Below are positions 1 to 10,944 of a stretch of 64,000 nucleotides of DNA, one piece after another (position 1 is the first letter of the stretch; every line of letters begins with the position of its first letter). The stretch covers positions 558,001 to 622,000 of the forward strand of contig OZ345371.1 of assembly GCA_977006965.1 (NCBI GenBank). Direction: 5' to 3'. This DNA is from Phymatolithon calcareum (taxonomy: Eukaryota > Rhodophyta > Florideophyceae > Hapalidiales). Position numbers and translations under genes: made by a program. Under the pieces are notes generated by a model. The model worked only from the letters and a program-made list of their open reading frames with translations. It was not told where the DNA came from and did no database searches.

Positions 1-738
1 CTCCGAGAAGTTAAGTATCAGTCGGGTGCCACCCCGTCCGTCATAAGCCTTCATATGGGGAAATTGCAGCTCTTAGACACCCGAAGGTGCACAGGGGTCG
101 CGACGTGAACGCGGCTACAGACGAGACCGGGTCAGTAAACCTCCTTTACTAACTCCTGGCCAGAGATCCATACGTGCACTCCATACTCCTTAGAGACTCA
201 CGCCTCCAGGTAAATCAGAATTCATTGTGAGTCTTTCCCCCCACTCTGACTTATTCGCACGCGAAGTGTGATTCATGCACAAGAACTCCCCCCCAAGACT
301 TGACGGCATATCCAAATGCATTCCAGGCCCAAGTCCGTAAATATTGTTCTGCTATGCTAGCTCGCAGAACTATATATTCTTACAGACGAGCATTGTTTTG
401 GTTCTAGCGACTGACGAAGCGATATTTGTAACCAGTGGATCGTGTTTTGTTCAAAAGGGCTGTTATCTTTAGTTTACAGTCTTCATGTTGAAATTGATGC
501 TTAGTTCCTCGCTGCTTTCCTCTGTTGGAGAAAGATATCTTGCTCACTAGAGAGAAGGTGCCCGTAGTGGTGCACTGTCGGTGACATAATTAGACTAGTC
601 TCGGTCTACATCAGTGTCTGTGAGCGGTCCCTATTGGTCTTTTGTGGGTAAGACCAAGGGTCCAAGGTTGGGTGAAGTTAAGAGGTGTGTGCCTTCTTGG
701 CTTCTTCAGGCCAAGAGATTTATTGAGCGTATATGTAC
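1..738. other. No gene recognised
   Basis: I see no coding region, RNA gene or repeat boundary that I can support. The first bases hold a short string resembling part of 5S rRNA, but the match is too short to call. Confidence 0.5.
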
Positions 739-740
739 TA

Positions 741-1481
741 CAGTCGAACCTGTATAGCTGCAACACGGCGGTAAAGCAGGTTGGTTTCCAGTAATAGAGG
801 TTTTGCAATCTTGGAGGCTTTATCATAAGGGGCTACAGAAACATTCTACCCAATCGTCCACGAGGCTCAGTTGAACCAATCAGTGACCTTTCTCTGCTGG
901 AGCCCCTTCTTGTGGTCGGAGCGAATCTTACGTTGCGATGCGTGGATGGCGCGCAGCACAGACCACAAACAATCTCCTCTCTCGTCCATGATCTCTACTG
1001 CCAAACTCAGATGACGCAACTGCTCAGCAAGCGACAATTTCGGCTTGTTCTCCTGTTCAAAACTCTCAGCGGCTTCTCTGGTCTCAGCAGGATTCAATTC
1101 ATGCAGGATATCGCCGACAAGTGTCGCCTCTTCCACATCTGCGATGCAGTCATCCTCCTCATTTTGGCTGTCGAGGTATGCGCAGTGGTGTTTCCTGCAG
1201 GGATGAGCATCACCAAATAACGCTATTCTATGTAGCACATGGAACTTACTTGGCAAGCAGCCCTGCACGATTTATGACGAGAGCCAGTCTCTGTGGCAAT
1301 CCGTGCTATCAAAATTTTATTCAAAATTAAGGGTTGCATTCCCTTCAGTTGCACTAATGCAGTTTGCAAGGTAGGTTTAAATTTAGTTACTTTTCGGCAT
1401 ATACCAAATCGGTCTAGGCGATTCGATTGCACGAATGCAGGTTTTGCAGCTATACGGGTTGCAGCTATACAGGCTCGACTG
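741..1481 (-). mobile_element. Deleted pogo/Tigger-like DNA transposon
   Basis: The element has inverted ends of about 24 bp: CAGTCGAACCTGTATAGC inward at the left and its near-perfect reverse complement at the right. It is flanked by TA at 739-740 and 1482-1483. The CAGT start and TA duplication are typical of pogo/Tigger elements. At 741 bp it is far shorter than an autonomous copy of about 2 kb or more, and it keeps only the last part of the transposase gene. It must have been moved, if at all, by a transposase supplied elsewhere. Short subterminal repeats (GCACNAATGCAG-like) occur near the right end. Confidence 0.85.
867..1268 (-). pseudogene. C-terminal fragment of pogo/Tigger transposase
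   Basis: This 133-codon frame lies wholly inside the TIR-bounded element. The product has an acidic stretch (NEEDDCIADVEEA), a helical segment (KPKLSLAEQLRHLSLAVEI), and a basic tail ending in VTDWF. That order matches the C-terminus of Tigger/Jerky-type DDE transposases, which often end in a short aromatic motif such as IxDFF. The helix-turn-helix DNA-binding and DDE catalytic regions are absent, so it cannot act as a transposase. The start shown is only the first Met of the fragment. Family assignment comes from this pattern plus the TIRs. Confidence 0.6.
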
Positions 1482-1752
1482 TAATGTGAAACTGTAGCCG
1501 ATTACGTATCAGGCTAACACGCAGTGACCAGCATGAGATCGTTGTTTTGTGGGACGATTGATCTCAAAGATCAGTCGTCCCAAATTTGGCAAGAAAAAAT
1601 TTCCTTGTTCTTTAAGCAAACGTTTTCCAGATTTTAATTGCGCCCCTCAATTTAGAGGGTCCGTGAAATAATTAATTCCGCTAAAAGTAGGACAGTCTGC
1701 CTAGTATGCATCTCAGAAGTGGGTATCTAATAGAGACTGTGCTGTATACAGC

Positions 1753-2578
1753 TGTAGCGCTAGTTTCCAAAAGAACCCGACGCCACATGGGGGAAAAATT
1801 CCCAAGAGAGGAGAGAGAAGGAAAGAGCGGGAGAGAATAGACAGAAAGAGGAGGAAAGAATGACAAGCCAACAAAACTCTCCATAGATATGGGACACCAG
1901 GCGGAGTAAGCATGTAGACGTCGGCGTCCTCCTCCGGCAGCGACCTTGTCTTGGTCGTCGACCTTGAGAGAGGCGCGCGAAAAGTGGACAGGGACCTTGA
2001 GCGCGAATGTCACCGAACTAGCATGTCCGGCGAAACGGTTGCGGTGAAGAAGGGTTTGGAATTTACCGACTCAGCGTGGTAGAAGGGATTCAAGCACTGG
2101 AGCCGAAGTCCAGAAACCTCCGAGACAGGGATTACGTCATCCTGAGACGGTGACCTTGGCTTGGTCGTTGACCTTCGAACGCACACACGAAAAAGGGAAA
2201 AGGGAGCTTGAGGGCAGTTGTCTTCGTGTTGGCTTGCATTAGGACGGCTGCGAAGAAGAAGTTTGCGAAGAGCTCCGACTCTGCGCGGTCGAATGGCCCT
2301 GCAGGCGACGTCAAGTGTGCTACGAGCCGAGCATTTGAGCCAAAATCCAGAACTTCCACCTTCCTTTACTCAGATGATGGAACTAACTAGCTTATATACT
2401 ACAACCTACGCAAAAGATAGCCATGCAGCGCATTGACACACGAGAGACACGTGCAAGTATGGCCCAGCAGATCACCTACTACGAGCAGCATGACTATTGC
2501 GATCCAAGTTGTGCGGCGTACAGTTGCGAGAGGAAAAAACGGCCGTCTTGGGACAGCGACATAACAGCGGGCGCGACA
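1753..2578 (-). mobile_element. Solo LTR, family B
   Basis: This 826-bp copy reads, on the minus strand, from TGTCGCGCCCGCTG to ...GCGCTACA, with TG/CA ends and short inverted termini. Flanks are ACAGC (1748-1752) and GCAGC (2579-2583), a five-base duplication with one mismatch. Copies of the same family lie at 55155-56062 (perfect duplication) and 20114-21303. No internal retrotransposon sequence is attached. An internal direct duplication is present: the segment containing CAAGGTCGACGRCCAAG occurs twice. Longer frames across it are artefacts of GC-rich repeat sequence. Confidence 0.75.
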
Positions 2579-2879
2579 GCAGCCTGATCTATTCCCTACC
2601 TGCACCTAAAGAACTAGGCTCGAGAAGGAGGGCATGGAATCGTTTCATGAACCTCATGAAAGATATCGGGAAGCCAGATCCTGACTACTATGGTCAAACG
2701 GGACGGAGACGAAATACTTAGAATTTGGTAAGAAATTGTATCCCAAGACGCCATCGGAAACCTGGGTGCGCGCTGGCATGTAGATGAGGTTCGGAAGCCG
2801 CACCGCCGAATCTCGATACTGAACAAATTTGCAGCTATGACAACACAAGTTTTTTATTGCAATTATTTTTAAAGCCCTG

Positions 2880-3568
2880 CAGTCATACGAATATACGGGC
2901 AGGGCTTCCTCAGGTGCTGCCCTCGGTAGGGCGGCTCTACTCTTATGTCTGGCATTCTATCTGAGACCCTAGCATGTGTTCGGTTGTTTTGATTGCTCTT
3001 CGTAGCAGTTTCGGGGCGTCGCTTCTTCTTTCAGTACAGGTCTACTTCATGCTGCATACTCTCGATGATGCTTTTGCTGAAGAGCAAAAGGTCATCTAAT
3101 GCCTTCTGAGTTGCCGCTCTGTCGTCTTCCTTGAGTTCATATGCTGACAAGTTGCGATCCAGGGTCTCCATGTGCTGTCTGACTTTTTTCCAAATCTATC
3201 TGCCATCAGTGTGTTAGACACTCGGGGAAATCTTCCAAAGGCGTACTGAACCGCCAGTTGCCTGTGTTTCAGTTCTGGAAATTTGAGTATTGCAGGAGGT
3301 TCTCTTGTCTTGTCGTACGGAATTTTCCTCGTTCTCTTTAATTCAAGGCTCTCTTTGATTCAAGGCTCTCTCCTTCCTTTGTCAGGAATGCTGATCGGAG
3401 TTCTTCTGCAGATTGGTTCGCTATTATATGCTTCATCGCTTCATCAAACGGTTCTCTGGTTTCCAGCGCTCTGATGTCGTTACTTGTGGCTTGAAGCTCT
3501 TCTGAATATCTTCTCTCTGGTATTTGCACCAGAAACTTTTCTTTCTTCGCCATGGTCCTTCTCAACAT
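2880..3568 (-). pseudogene. Gag-like relic of an unclassified retroelement
   Basis: The minus strand reads as coherent protein over about 690 bp with stops and frameshifts. The upstream part (3338-3568) is rich in charged helical sequence. After a tandem 17-bp duplication near 3345-3378, the frame resumes with TREPPAILKFPELKHRQLAV. After another shift it reaches a coiled segment (METLDRNLSAYELKEDD) and then an Arg/Pro-rich tail (EPPYRGQHLRKPCPYI). A helical body followed by a basic RG/PY-rich tail is typical of capsid-type proteins of DIRS/Ngaro or LTR elements, but I cannot assign it. A shorter degenerate copy of its end lies at 22780-22870. No function is claimed. Confidence 0.35.
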
Positions 3569-3801
3569 CTCGAAAGCTAGTATTTCCCGTCGATGGGAAG
3601 CAGCTTGGATTCGACATATTAGGCGAAGTCTATCCGTCTTTCTTCGTGCCCGTGGCCCGAAGACTTGTCCGAAAAACGTTTGTTCAACTTCCTTGTGTTG
3701 TGGAACCGGTTTTTGTGCAAGGTTGAGTTCAGTCAGATTCTTAACAGTTGATTCAGAGAGGGCTAAGGTCTTCCGTATTTACACTACAAATTCTACGCGT
3801 G

Positions 3802-4163
3802 TGTGGCGTCCAACGCCACTATCTTACCGTCCAGTTCCTACAAGACTAGCTACCTTCAAATTGTCATTACAGCTTGCATTTACAGCAAGCCCTTACAGAT
3901 AGCATTACAGTAATTACAGTACCATAAGTTTCGATGCGTGCTTACACCATGAAGGATCATCAAGGGCAAACCCTAGAACCACTCCTTACAGCTTACACGG
4001 GCTTACACGGGCTTACAATTGATCCAATTCTCATACTGCCAAGTCATCTCTTGATCCATTGTTTTTTCTATAAAGGTCGGCGCTTCACGCCGCCTTTGGC
4101 TTTCCGCCAGTGAACAACCCGACCAAACCCAGTGTACCATCCTGTGCGATTCACAATCTCACA
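3802..4163 (+). mobile_element. Solo LTR, family A
   Basis: This 362-bp repeat starts TGTGGCGTCCAACGCCAC and ends CTCACA. It is flanked by a perfect five-base duplication GCGTG (3797-3801 and 4164-4168). Family A copies also lie at 27590-28014, 43490-43924, 50282-50545 (inverted) and 21308-21440 (partial). They share TG/CA ends, many TTACAG motifs and a GC-rich hairpin (GCCGCTTCGCGGC-like). No internal region is seen at any copy. The strand label is arbitrary. Confidence 0.85.
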
Positions 4164-4168
4164 GCGTG

Positions 4169-5236
4169 AAATCGTTTTCTTCCACGTGTAGTAACATTAT
4201 ATCAAACATTGGTTTCGCAACCCAAAGCGTTCGTACGGGCGCTACCCAGGATGGGATCTTCATCCGTCATTTTAATTCAAATTCAAGTTTCGATCAATTT
4301 AATTCGGTTCCCAGAAGAAGTTCTTGTCAGATATCTCGGTGTAAAATGATACGCAATAGCAATTGCTGCAAGAGTTAATGTTTTCGGCGTCTGTACGGTA
4401 AAACTTCTTGTACCCGTTTGGGAACCACCGGATATATAGTTCACAACAACTAAGACTGCCGAAAAACGTCTCCCCACTGTGGTGAACGGCCAGGGCGTAT
4501 TTTCGTGCCTCCCACTGTTTGGCTCTTGCTCTTGAGACTTCTCTTCGTGAGGCCTCCTTACGACTTAGCCCATTTTGATAGGTTAGCATTTCACGTATAC
4601 TTTAGCACAGCAGTGTGATTTTTGTAGCAACTTTAAAGTTTTTGTCGGTAATACAGTACAGCAACCCTCCAGGGACTATAAACCTATATAAACGGTACCA
4701 AGTTAGAAAATAGTGATCCTGCGTTGGACTGCGCATTACTTGCGTAGAGCGCTGTCCACTAGGTGCAGGACGTTGGATTACAATGGTATTTACTCCAGAT
4801 ACCATCCAAGAAAGCTGGTTTGAGGCCCATTTTTTCGAGCGACTGTAGCAAAAAGCCCGATGGCCACTGTAGCTGTCGAGGCTGAAATGGTGATTAGCGA
4901 CTCTGGGAACGGAATAATGATCTAGAGAAACAGGTAATTTGCTGTATGATACATTTCCGGGAGGGGAAATCTGACACTGAGAGCAGGCCGGCATAATGAA
5001 GGAGCAGCAATTTGCGCAGGGGGACATAATAGCAGAGAGGAAGAAAGAGATAGAGAGGAAGGGGAGGAGACCCGTGAAGGTTCGCAGTGTCGAGAAAAAG
5101 AGTATAGCAAACATGTTTTTTCTGCAATAATCGATGTTGATTCGATTCTCCAATCTTCCTGAACATAAGCGAGCCAAACAGAGCAGACAGCCAAGTCCGG
5201 AAACCAAGGTGGTCAGCTCGTAGCCTCACGGTGCGG
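4169..5236. other. No gene recognised
   Basis: Several overlapping frames occur here, the longest being antisense 4602-5207. None shows a recognisable motif, and adjacent frames on the same strand overlap without coherence. I see no repeat with clear ends. The right part may be decayed flank of the gypsy fragment that follows. Confidence 0.4.
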
Positions 5237-5533
5237 CTACAGAAACGTGATGATAGTCGGATCAATTTCGGATTCCTGAGCTCGCCGCGACGAAAGAGCG
5301 GCGATTGCTCCTGAGAGCCGGCTGTCGATTTCATATGTCTCCGAAATATGCTCGCTTGTATAGGTGAATCGGGAGAGGTATACGTTCCAGCGCATAACTT
5401 CCGCTTTGCGGTGCCTGTCCTTTGTCTCAGGGTTATTCAAAAGCTTAAGATTTCGTTGCGCAGTTAAAATGAAATTCAAAGCGTTATTACGAATAATGTC
5501 CCCAATTCTTTCTCGTCTACATCCTGCTACCAT
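5237..5533 (-). pseudogene. Ty3/gypsy RNase H-integrase linker fragment
   Basis: The minus frame contains a stretch matching the end of the gypsy RNase H domain and the adjoining linker: AQRNLKLLNNPETKDRHRKA, then MRWNVYLSRFTYTSEHIS. The family pattern is TDHRNL...K..RW...L..F.Y.IEHI.G..N..AD. The usual GE(T/D)N and AD residues after the EHIS motif are altered, so the copy is decayed. No reverse transcriptase or integrase core is readable next to it. Upstream on the same strand is the unrelated transposase-like region 5534-7980. Confidence 0.6.
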
Positions 5534-7980
5534 TCCAATTGCTCGGGTAGCGAGGTGAACTTATATCCTGAAACCTCAAAGTATCTAAGGTTTCTTCTTG
5601 ATGGTGGGTCGTCTTCTATTCTGTTCATTCTTTGCCTCGGCCCGTGCTTCCGCGATACAACCCAAGGATCAGGCACCAGAAAAGCAACTCGTCGAAGTGA
5701 TGAAGATGGAACGCAATCTAAGTGCACCGTATTGCCGCTCATTTTGTACCTGAACCGTCTGTTCCCAAATTTCTCTACGACGTTCGGATTCCCCGGATCA
5801 GCTGTGACTTCCTCAAGTCTTCTTATTAAGGCAACTCTACTATTCCTCTGCTGTCGGTATCTGAATATTGCTTTGACAAAGCCATATAACTCTTCTCCTT
5901 CATGAGTATACTTGACGCCTCCTTGCGCTTCTCTGCTGTGTATACCGCATCGCCTGCTTATATCGTCTGCCAGACGCTATTATCCGGCCACCACTCCAGA
6001 CGTGCACATTTCATTCTTTCCCAGCAAGGCAAATTTGTCTCTGGGTGCTCTACTCTCTCGATTTTCATTTCTACATCATCGGCATTACTAATATGCCGGA
6101 ATAATTTTCGCATCTTCTTGTCGTACTTCGAGGAGTCTATTGCATTGTGTGCAATATTTTCGTTAAGCGGAATGGGTTGATTGGAATGATTCACTGTCGT
6201 GTTTCGTGTCAGGAGAAGCTGCGTGCACTGACGCTCCACAACAGTCCCGCCATTTTCTGATGTCTCAATTCTCGCCCAAGAGCAAACAAGCTGCTGGTTT
6301 AGCTTTCGAAGATTCTTGTTCGTGGATCTGTACTCGCGTTTTGTGTCTTTGTGCATGGTTTCATTCACATCAGTAGATCCTCTGCGAATGCATCCGTGAT
6401 CGAGAACTTGAGTTCTCACATGTCGCATAATGCGCTGCAGCTTTGTGTTGACACGTGATCCAAGGACTAAGGCGCTAAGCTTACCTGTCTCAAAGCACAA
6501 TGATTGCAATCTGTCAATGTTTTCTTCTGTTCTCTTCGCAAAATCTGGAGCTCGATTGATACCAAGTAGTTCCTTCTGCATCCAATCGACGGTCGTCCTC
6601 TGGGTCTGCATTTCTTGGAATCCCCATTAGTGCCCAGCATAGAAATGGCGCCGATTCCCGCCTAATTTTTCCTGTGTATCCAGATTTCATTTCCGCTGAG
6701 CTCGATCGGAATGGCGTGATTTTAAGAAGCATAGCTGACTTTGGAATGTCAAGTATTTGTTGATTTGCTATGCCGGCAACTTGACTTCTGGAAATGCCGT
6801 TGTACTCCTGCGCGGACTCGAACACTGCGAATGCTTCATCTGCAATCTGTCGCAAATTTCCGTGCTCGACAACGTGAAGCTTGTCAAATGACACCGACGG
6901 GTACAGCCGAAAAGGATGTGATCAAATTCCTGCGACAGTACACAATCCTGGAGGGTAATCGTCTAAAGCTTTCTTGATGTCAACCATTGTCTCGTGATCA
7001 TCAGAACCGAATCCAGAGATATTATACCGTCTTGCAGCTACCTGCAATTGTCTTAAAACATTTGAAGATACCAGTCTTGGGCTTCCTGATGATGGCGAGG
7101 TCTGAAAATCAAATACTCTTCGCTTCAACTCCGTTTTCTTCTTGCCTTTTCGTGATTTTCGGTCTCCCTGACCTTCATACGCCGAACCCCGGTCGCATTC
7201 ACTCTCTTCAGTTTGAGATTTGACGTATTGCTCGCCAGACCTCTTTCAAAATATATTGCTGCCACTCTCACTGTTTTCTAGTGGCAATAGACTGAGCATG
7301 AGACAGTGCGTACAGTCTCAATTGCTGCCGGATGATTTGAGGGAACAATTTGATCGCTCTTGGGGCTGGTCTAAAACCTACATGCCAATTCGCGGGTACA
7401 AGGTCTCTCCGTCTATTGTAAATCCCGTATGCAACGCGCTGGAAAGACATCTGAATGTCAAAGCGAGAAATCTTTGTGCAAGCTGAGTTTTCTCTCTCTC
7501 TTCTCATTCGAGTGTTTGTCCGTGCCTTTATCAATGGTGGGATATATTCCAACTTCATGCCATGTCGAAGTAATTCCGCGAATATTGGAAACCGAACGCG
7601 TAGATTTTTCGTGCTTTGCGTCCCTGAATTGCTCAGCACTGCACCATCACAGTATATGTCGATGAGGACGACTCGTCCACTGCACGGAACACTTTGGTCA
7701 TATTCGAAGATACACTGCTAATTCCAGGGTGTAGAGAATACTCGTTTGGAGTTCAAGAACTCTTTTCTGAACGGAATGATCGAAGTGAAACATCCAGCTT
7801 CCATAATCTCCGCCGATAAGAGATTCACTACAGACCTAAAAATACCACTTCTGTTAATTCCAAACGCAGTTGTAATTACAGATACTTTCCAACCTTCAAT
7901 CCGAAAAGCTTCTTTTCGAGCTTTGTCAAGATAGGAGCGAAATGAATTTGCATTCTTAAAAGATGTTGTCAAAACGTTGC
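5534..7980 (-). pseudogene. Broken transposase-like gene of unknown family
   Basis: Minus-strand pieces read as one decayed protein of roughly 700-800 residues. In order, from high to low coordinates, they are 7718-7972 (helical, KARKEAFRIEGWKVSVITTA), 7268-7710 (VVLIDIYCDGAVLSNSGTQS, then FAELLRHGMKLEYIPPLIKA), 6922-7128, 6514-6894, 5958-6611 (THKDTK-like helical region ending in an acidic/Trp stretch), and 5527-5900 (YGFVKAIFRYRQQ ... VAFLVPDPW). The LIDIYxDG segment and the late YGxVKxIxRY ... VPDP part recall the catalytic and trailing regions of large cut-and-paste transposases such as the KDZ/Plavaka groups, but I cannot confirm the family. At least five frameshifts are needed, and no TIRs were found. 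Confidence 0.35.
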
Positions 7981-8160
7981 ACTCCTCCGACAGTTATCTC
8001 AAACTTAATGCCCAAGCAACGACTTTCCGATATTCAAAAAAGAGATGCTGGAAATGTCAGTTGATACCATCTAAAGAAAAAGTCCGAAATCAAAATGAAA
8101 ACGTAAGCGAAGGATTGAAGCGAAAGAAAAGTCTCTCAGGTTCAATGATAATTGACTAAG

Positions 8161-8203
8161 GGAGCTTCAATAAAACAGAAATCCATCCATCCATCCATAA
8201 ACT
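8161..8203 (+). repeat. LINE-type 3' tail with (ATCC)n
   Basis: AATAAA at 8169-8174 is followed a few bases later by four ATCC units at 8181-8199. A polyadenylation signal followed by a short tandem repeat is typical of the 3' end of some non-LTR retrotransposons. The body upstream is not recognisable. A related end (GGGAGCTTNATTCAATAA) occurs near 15740. Confidence 0.4.
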
Positions 8204-8465
8204 TAGCCTTTTGGACTTGTGAAGACTTTACAGCCCCAACAGAGCGTAATCTGTCAAAGGAGGAACGAAGTTCTCTGAAATTCCAAGCTCGACCGTAATA
8301 TCACAAGAATGTCTTGAAATTTGAGAAACATCGTGAAAAAGTGAAGATGGAAAAAACGTTGCGCTTCCCTATGGAACAAGAGAATGGGGATGTCGATAAG
8401 GGTTTTCGGGTGGTTCGAATGTGAAGTCTTTCTTTTCAAAGATTAGGTTGCAGTCCATTGAAAGC

Positions 8466-8834
8466 TGAATCGGATGTTGATCGAGCTTAGCGTTGACAGG
8501 CACAGTAATAAGATGAGCTTAGAAGAGGTTTGTTGACTTTACCTCACTTCACTTGGTTGGATTTGTGCTTGGCTCCAGTCCGCTAGTCGGAACTAGGGCA
8601 TGCCTTATATAGGCATTGAAGAGATTACACGTATCTTACAAATATCATAAAACCCTAAAATACGAATTATCTAGAGGGCTCCAGAAATTTCCTTACAGCA
8701 ATGCATTCGTCAAATAGTGCATGTTGTCGAATATGCTGGATATTTGTCGCATGCTTCCAGGAGCATCTAGACGTGCATGCTGACAGTTAGCAAAGCTGTG
8801 ACTGCTTACGCGCTACATGCATGTCCTTGTTTCG
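8466..8834 (-). repeat. 3' LTR of the gypsy element
   Basis: It is colinear with 12588-12965. Its internal-side end is slightly eroded: the sister LTR reads CCTTGTTACA, while this one reads CCTTGTTTCG. A purine-rich tract (minus strand GGAAGGGGTGGGGAA, 8838-8852) adjoins it, as expected for plus-strand priming. Confidence 0.88.
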
Positions 8835-9515
8835 CTATTCCCCACCCCTTCCTATTGACGTCCTCGGCGTAGAGATGCGGCATAATCTTGTCGTCCTTGA
8901 TATTGTTTTCGCGAAACCAAAGTGACCTCCTATCTTAGAGTCATGGGCCAACTGGAGGATGGTAGACATCGCTTTTCGAGGCAGATATAGCTTTCCCTGA
9001 TACAGTAGTCGTCTACCATCTCGATGAAACATTGGCAGTAACTTTTCCACCTGACTCTTCTTCACAGGATCTTTGATTTCTTTCCCATCTAGACTTTTTA
9101 CGATAGGACCGAAAAACTGATCATCTTCGTAACCGTTCAGAACTGCATCAAGATCGAGAAACGGAATTTCCAAAGAGTTGAAAGAGATGTGCCGAGCTCT
9201 GGATAGGGCATCACCTAATACATGAATCTTTTCTGGCTTCAATGTTATTGGAAAGATTCCAAAGTTCCCAGGAGTGACCAGCCATCTTGCCTCTTTCGGA
9301 CTTAGCTTCTGCTTCGAAAAGAAGTGCTTGAGCACTTGGTTATTCGTGAATATCTCGAAACTTGTCCCTTCCAGATAGCATCGAAATCGCTGCAAGAAGT
9401 ATATGAGACCCAGTAGCTCACGATCATTTGCAGTGTAGTTTTGCTCGACTGGACTCAGCTCCTTAGAATAGAATGCAATTACACGATCGTTTCCCTCCTC
9501 ATCCAGTTGTGTCAA
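8835..9515 (-). pseudogene. Gypsy RNase H and start of integrase
   Basis: This 226-residue frame contains the RT-linked RNase H domain (FYSKELSPVEQNYTANDREL, LQRFRCYLEG, then FEIFTNNQVLKHFF) and an ALSR motif at its end. It then reaches the integrase N-terminal region (LAHDSKIGGHFGFAKT), which carries the two His of the HHCC zinc domain. After about 15 more residues the frame stops at the PPT, so the Cys pair and the whole D,D-35-E core are absent. The RNase H Asp in the usual TDH position reads TNN, suggesting loss of activity. The earlier RT parts are in other frames or separated by stops. Confidence 0.8.
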
Positions 9516-9653
9516 TGTACCTCCGACTGCATATTTAGAGGCACCGATATGTCCTCTGAAAGACTTTTTACAGTCCGGAGATACCAGGATCGGGGCACTT
9601 GTAATTGCAAGCTTCAGCGATTCAAACGCCTCATCACATCTGGAATCCCATCT

Positions 9654-10091
9654 CTAGATACCCTGGTCCTTTTTCGTCAAGTTTGTCAGTGGCGCTGCGA
9701 CTTTCGAGAAGTTCTTGATAAAATGTCGAAAGAACTGTATCAGACCCAAAAAGATTCGAATATCAGTCAGAGTTCTCGAATTCGGCCATTTTTCCAACAC
9801 TTCAACTTTCTTTGGATCGACACGAACTCCATTCTTTCCGACTATGAGTCCCAAGAACTCAATTTCATCCTTTAGAAAATCGCACTTCTTCGGCGGCACA
9901 AACAAATCATGATCTTTGAGGCGAGATAAAACCGTCTCAATATGCTTAAGGTACGAAGCCTCATCCTTGCTGAAGATGAGCAGATCTTCCATGTACACGA
10001 CCAGGAAGTCATCAATGCAGTCATAGAAGATACGATTCATCAGTGATTGGAACATAGCAGGTGCAATGCACAATCCCATCGGCATCACCAA
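9654..10091 (-). pseudogene. Gypsy reverse transcriptase, palm and thumb
   Basis: It encodes the second half of the RT. The frame starts at VMPMGLCIAPAMFQSLMNRI (motif B region, normally MPFGLTNAPATFQ). It continues to motif C, VVYMEDLLIFS, where the family has Y-L-D-D. It then gives the FLG-IV segment and the FLGLIQFFRHFIKNFSKVA connection. The YMED change replaces one metal-binding Asp with Glu. A 14-bp gap with a frame change separates it from the upstream RT half, so a single RT polypeptide is not readable. Confidence 0.85.
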
Positions 10092-10105
10092 GTACTCAAT
10101 TCACC

Positions 10106-10944
10106 TTACTTCGTATTGAACGCAGTCTTTTCGATTTCTTCAGGACGAACGCGAATCTGATGAAATCCAGTTTTCAGAACCAACTTCGAAAACACACGAG
10201 CGTCACCAACCATATCGAACATCTCGTCCGACCGAGGAAGTGGAGCGTTGTTTCGCTTTGTAATTCGATTTAAAGCACGATAATCAACAACTCCACGCAA
10301 CGGTTTATCTTTGTCCTTCACGAAAAACAAGGAAGCGCCATACGGAGATTTTCTCGGGCGAATCTTTCCCGTCCGCAGCAACTCCTCAACGTATCTCTTT
10401 GCCGCATCCAACTCTAAAAGAGATAACTGATAGAGTGGACGAAGTGGCGGCTTAGTTTCCTTATCAACCTCAATTGCATGATCAACGAACCTTTCCGCGG
10501 GTAGTCCATCGGGAAGTTCTTCTTGAAACACAACCTCGAACTTGCACAGGATTTTCCTCAGATTTGGATTTGAGCAATGCAATAGCTGCTCCTTCGTCTT
10601 CACTCCATTCTCTGAGGTCTTCATCACGTTGGTCGGAACATCCTTGAACACTTGAAGGGCCTCTTTTCCCTTTTTCTTCCTTAGTATCGATCGGAATATT
10701 CGGATACTAAGGCTTGTCACTTGTATCTGGCCTTCTTCGGTATGTGGAGTCTTCGACACTGGAATTTGGAAAGCACCAACTTGCACATCCTGATTTCATA
10801 ATCGATTTTCGGACTGTGGGCCACATGCCATGGCATTCCAAGGACGACGTCGTATCTGCAACTTGCAACGACCCAATTCGAAGAGTATGAATGTGGGCCT
10901 AAACGAAGCGTTGCTCCTTGTATTACCTCTGATTCTTTCTCCAA
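10106..10944 (-). pseudogene. Gypsy protease and first half of RT
   Basis: Two overlapping frames cover this part. 10717-10944 resembles a retropepsin-like segment (CRYDVVLGMPWHVAHSPKID), in which the D-VLGMxW block is typical of gypsy proteases. 10106-10786 encodes the RT fingers and palm: LPAERFVDHAIEVDKET, PLYQLS, then GKIRPRKSPYGASLFFVKDK, VVDYRALN, and motif A as FSKLVLKTGFHQIRV. The family has FSKLDLKTG, so the first catalytic Asp has become Val. That alone should inactivate the enzyme. The frame ends at TAFNTK, with motif B in the next frame. Confidence 0.85.

Noticed and set aside
1-60. 5S rRNA-like string CTCCGAGAAGTTAAG
   Set aside because: It matches only about 13 bases with an insertion; the rest does not follow the 5S sequence.
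4602-5207. 201-codon minus frame
   Set aside because: No motif; overlaps two other minus-strand frames of similar quality.
8220-8465. Stop codon reassignment (stops where Trp might be expected)
   Set aside because: Stops of all three kinds occur there, so decay is the simpler reading; the zinc-finger gene uses TGA as a normal stop.
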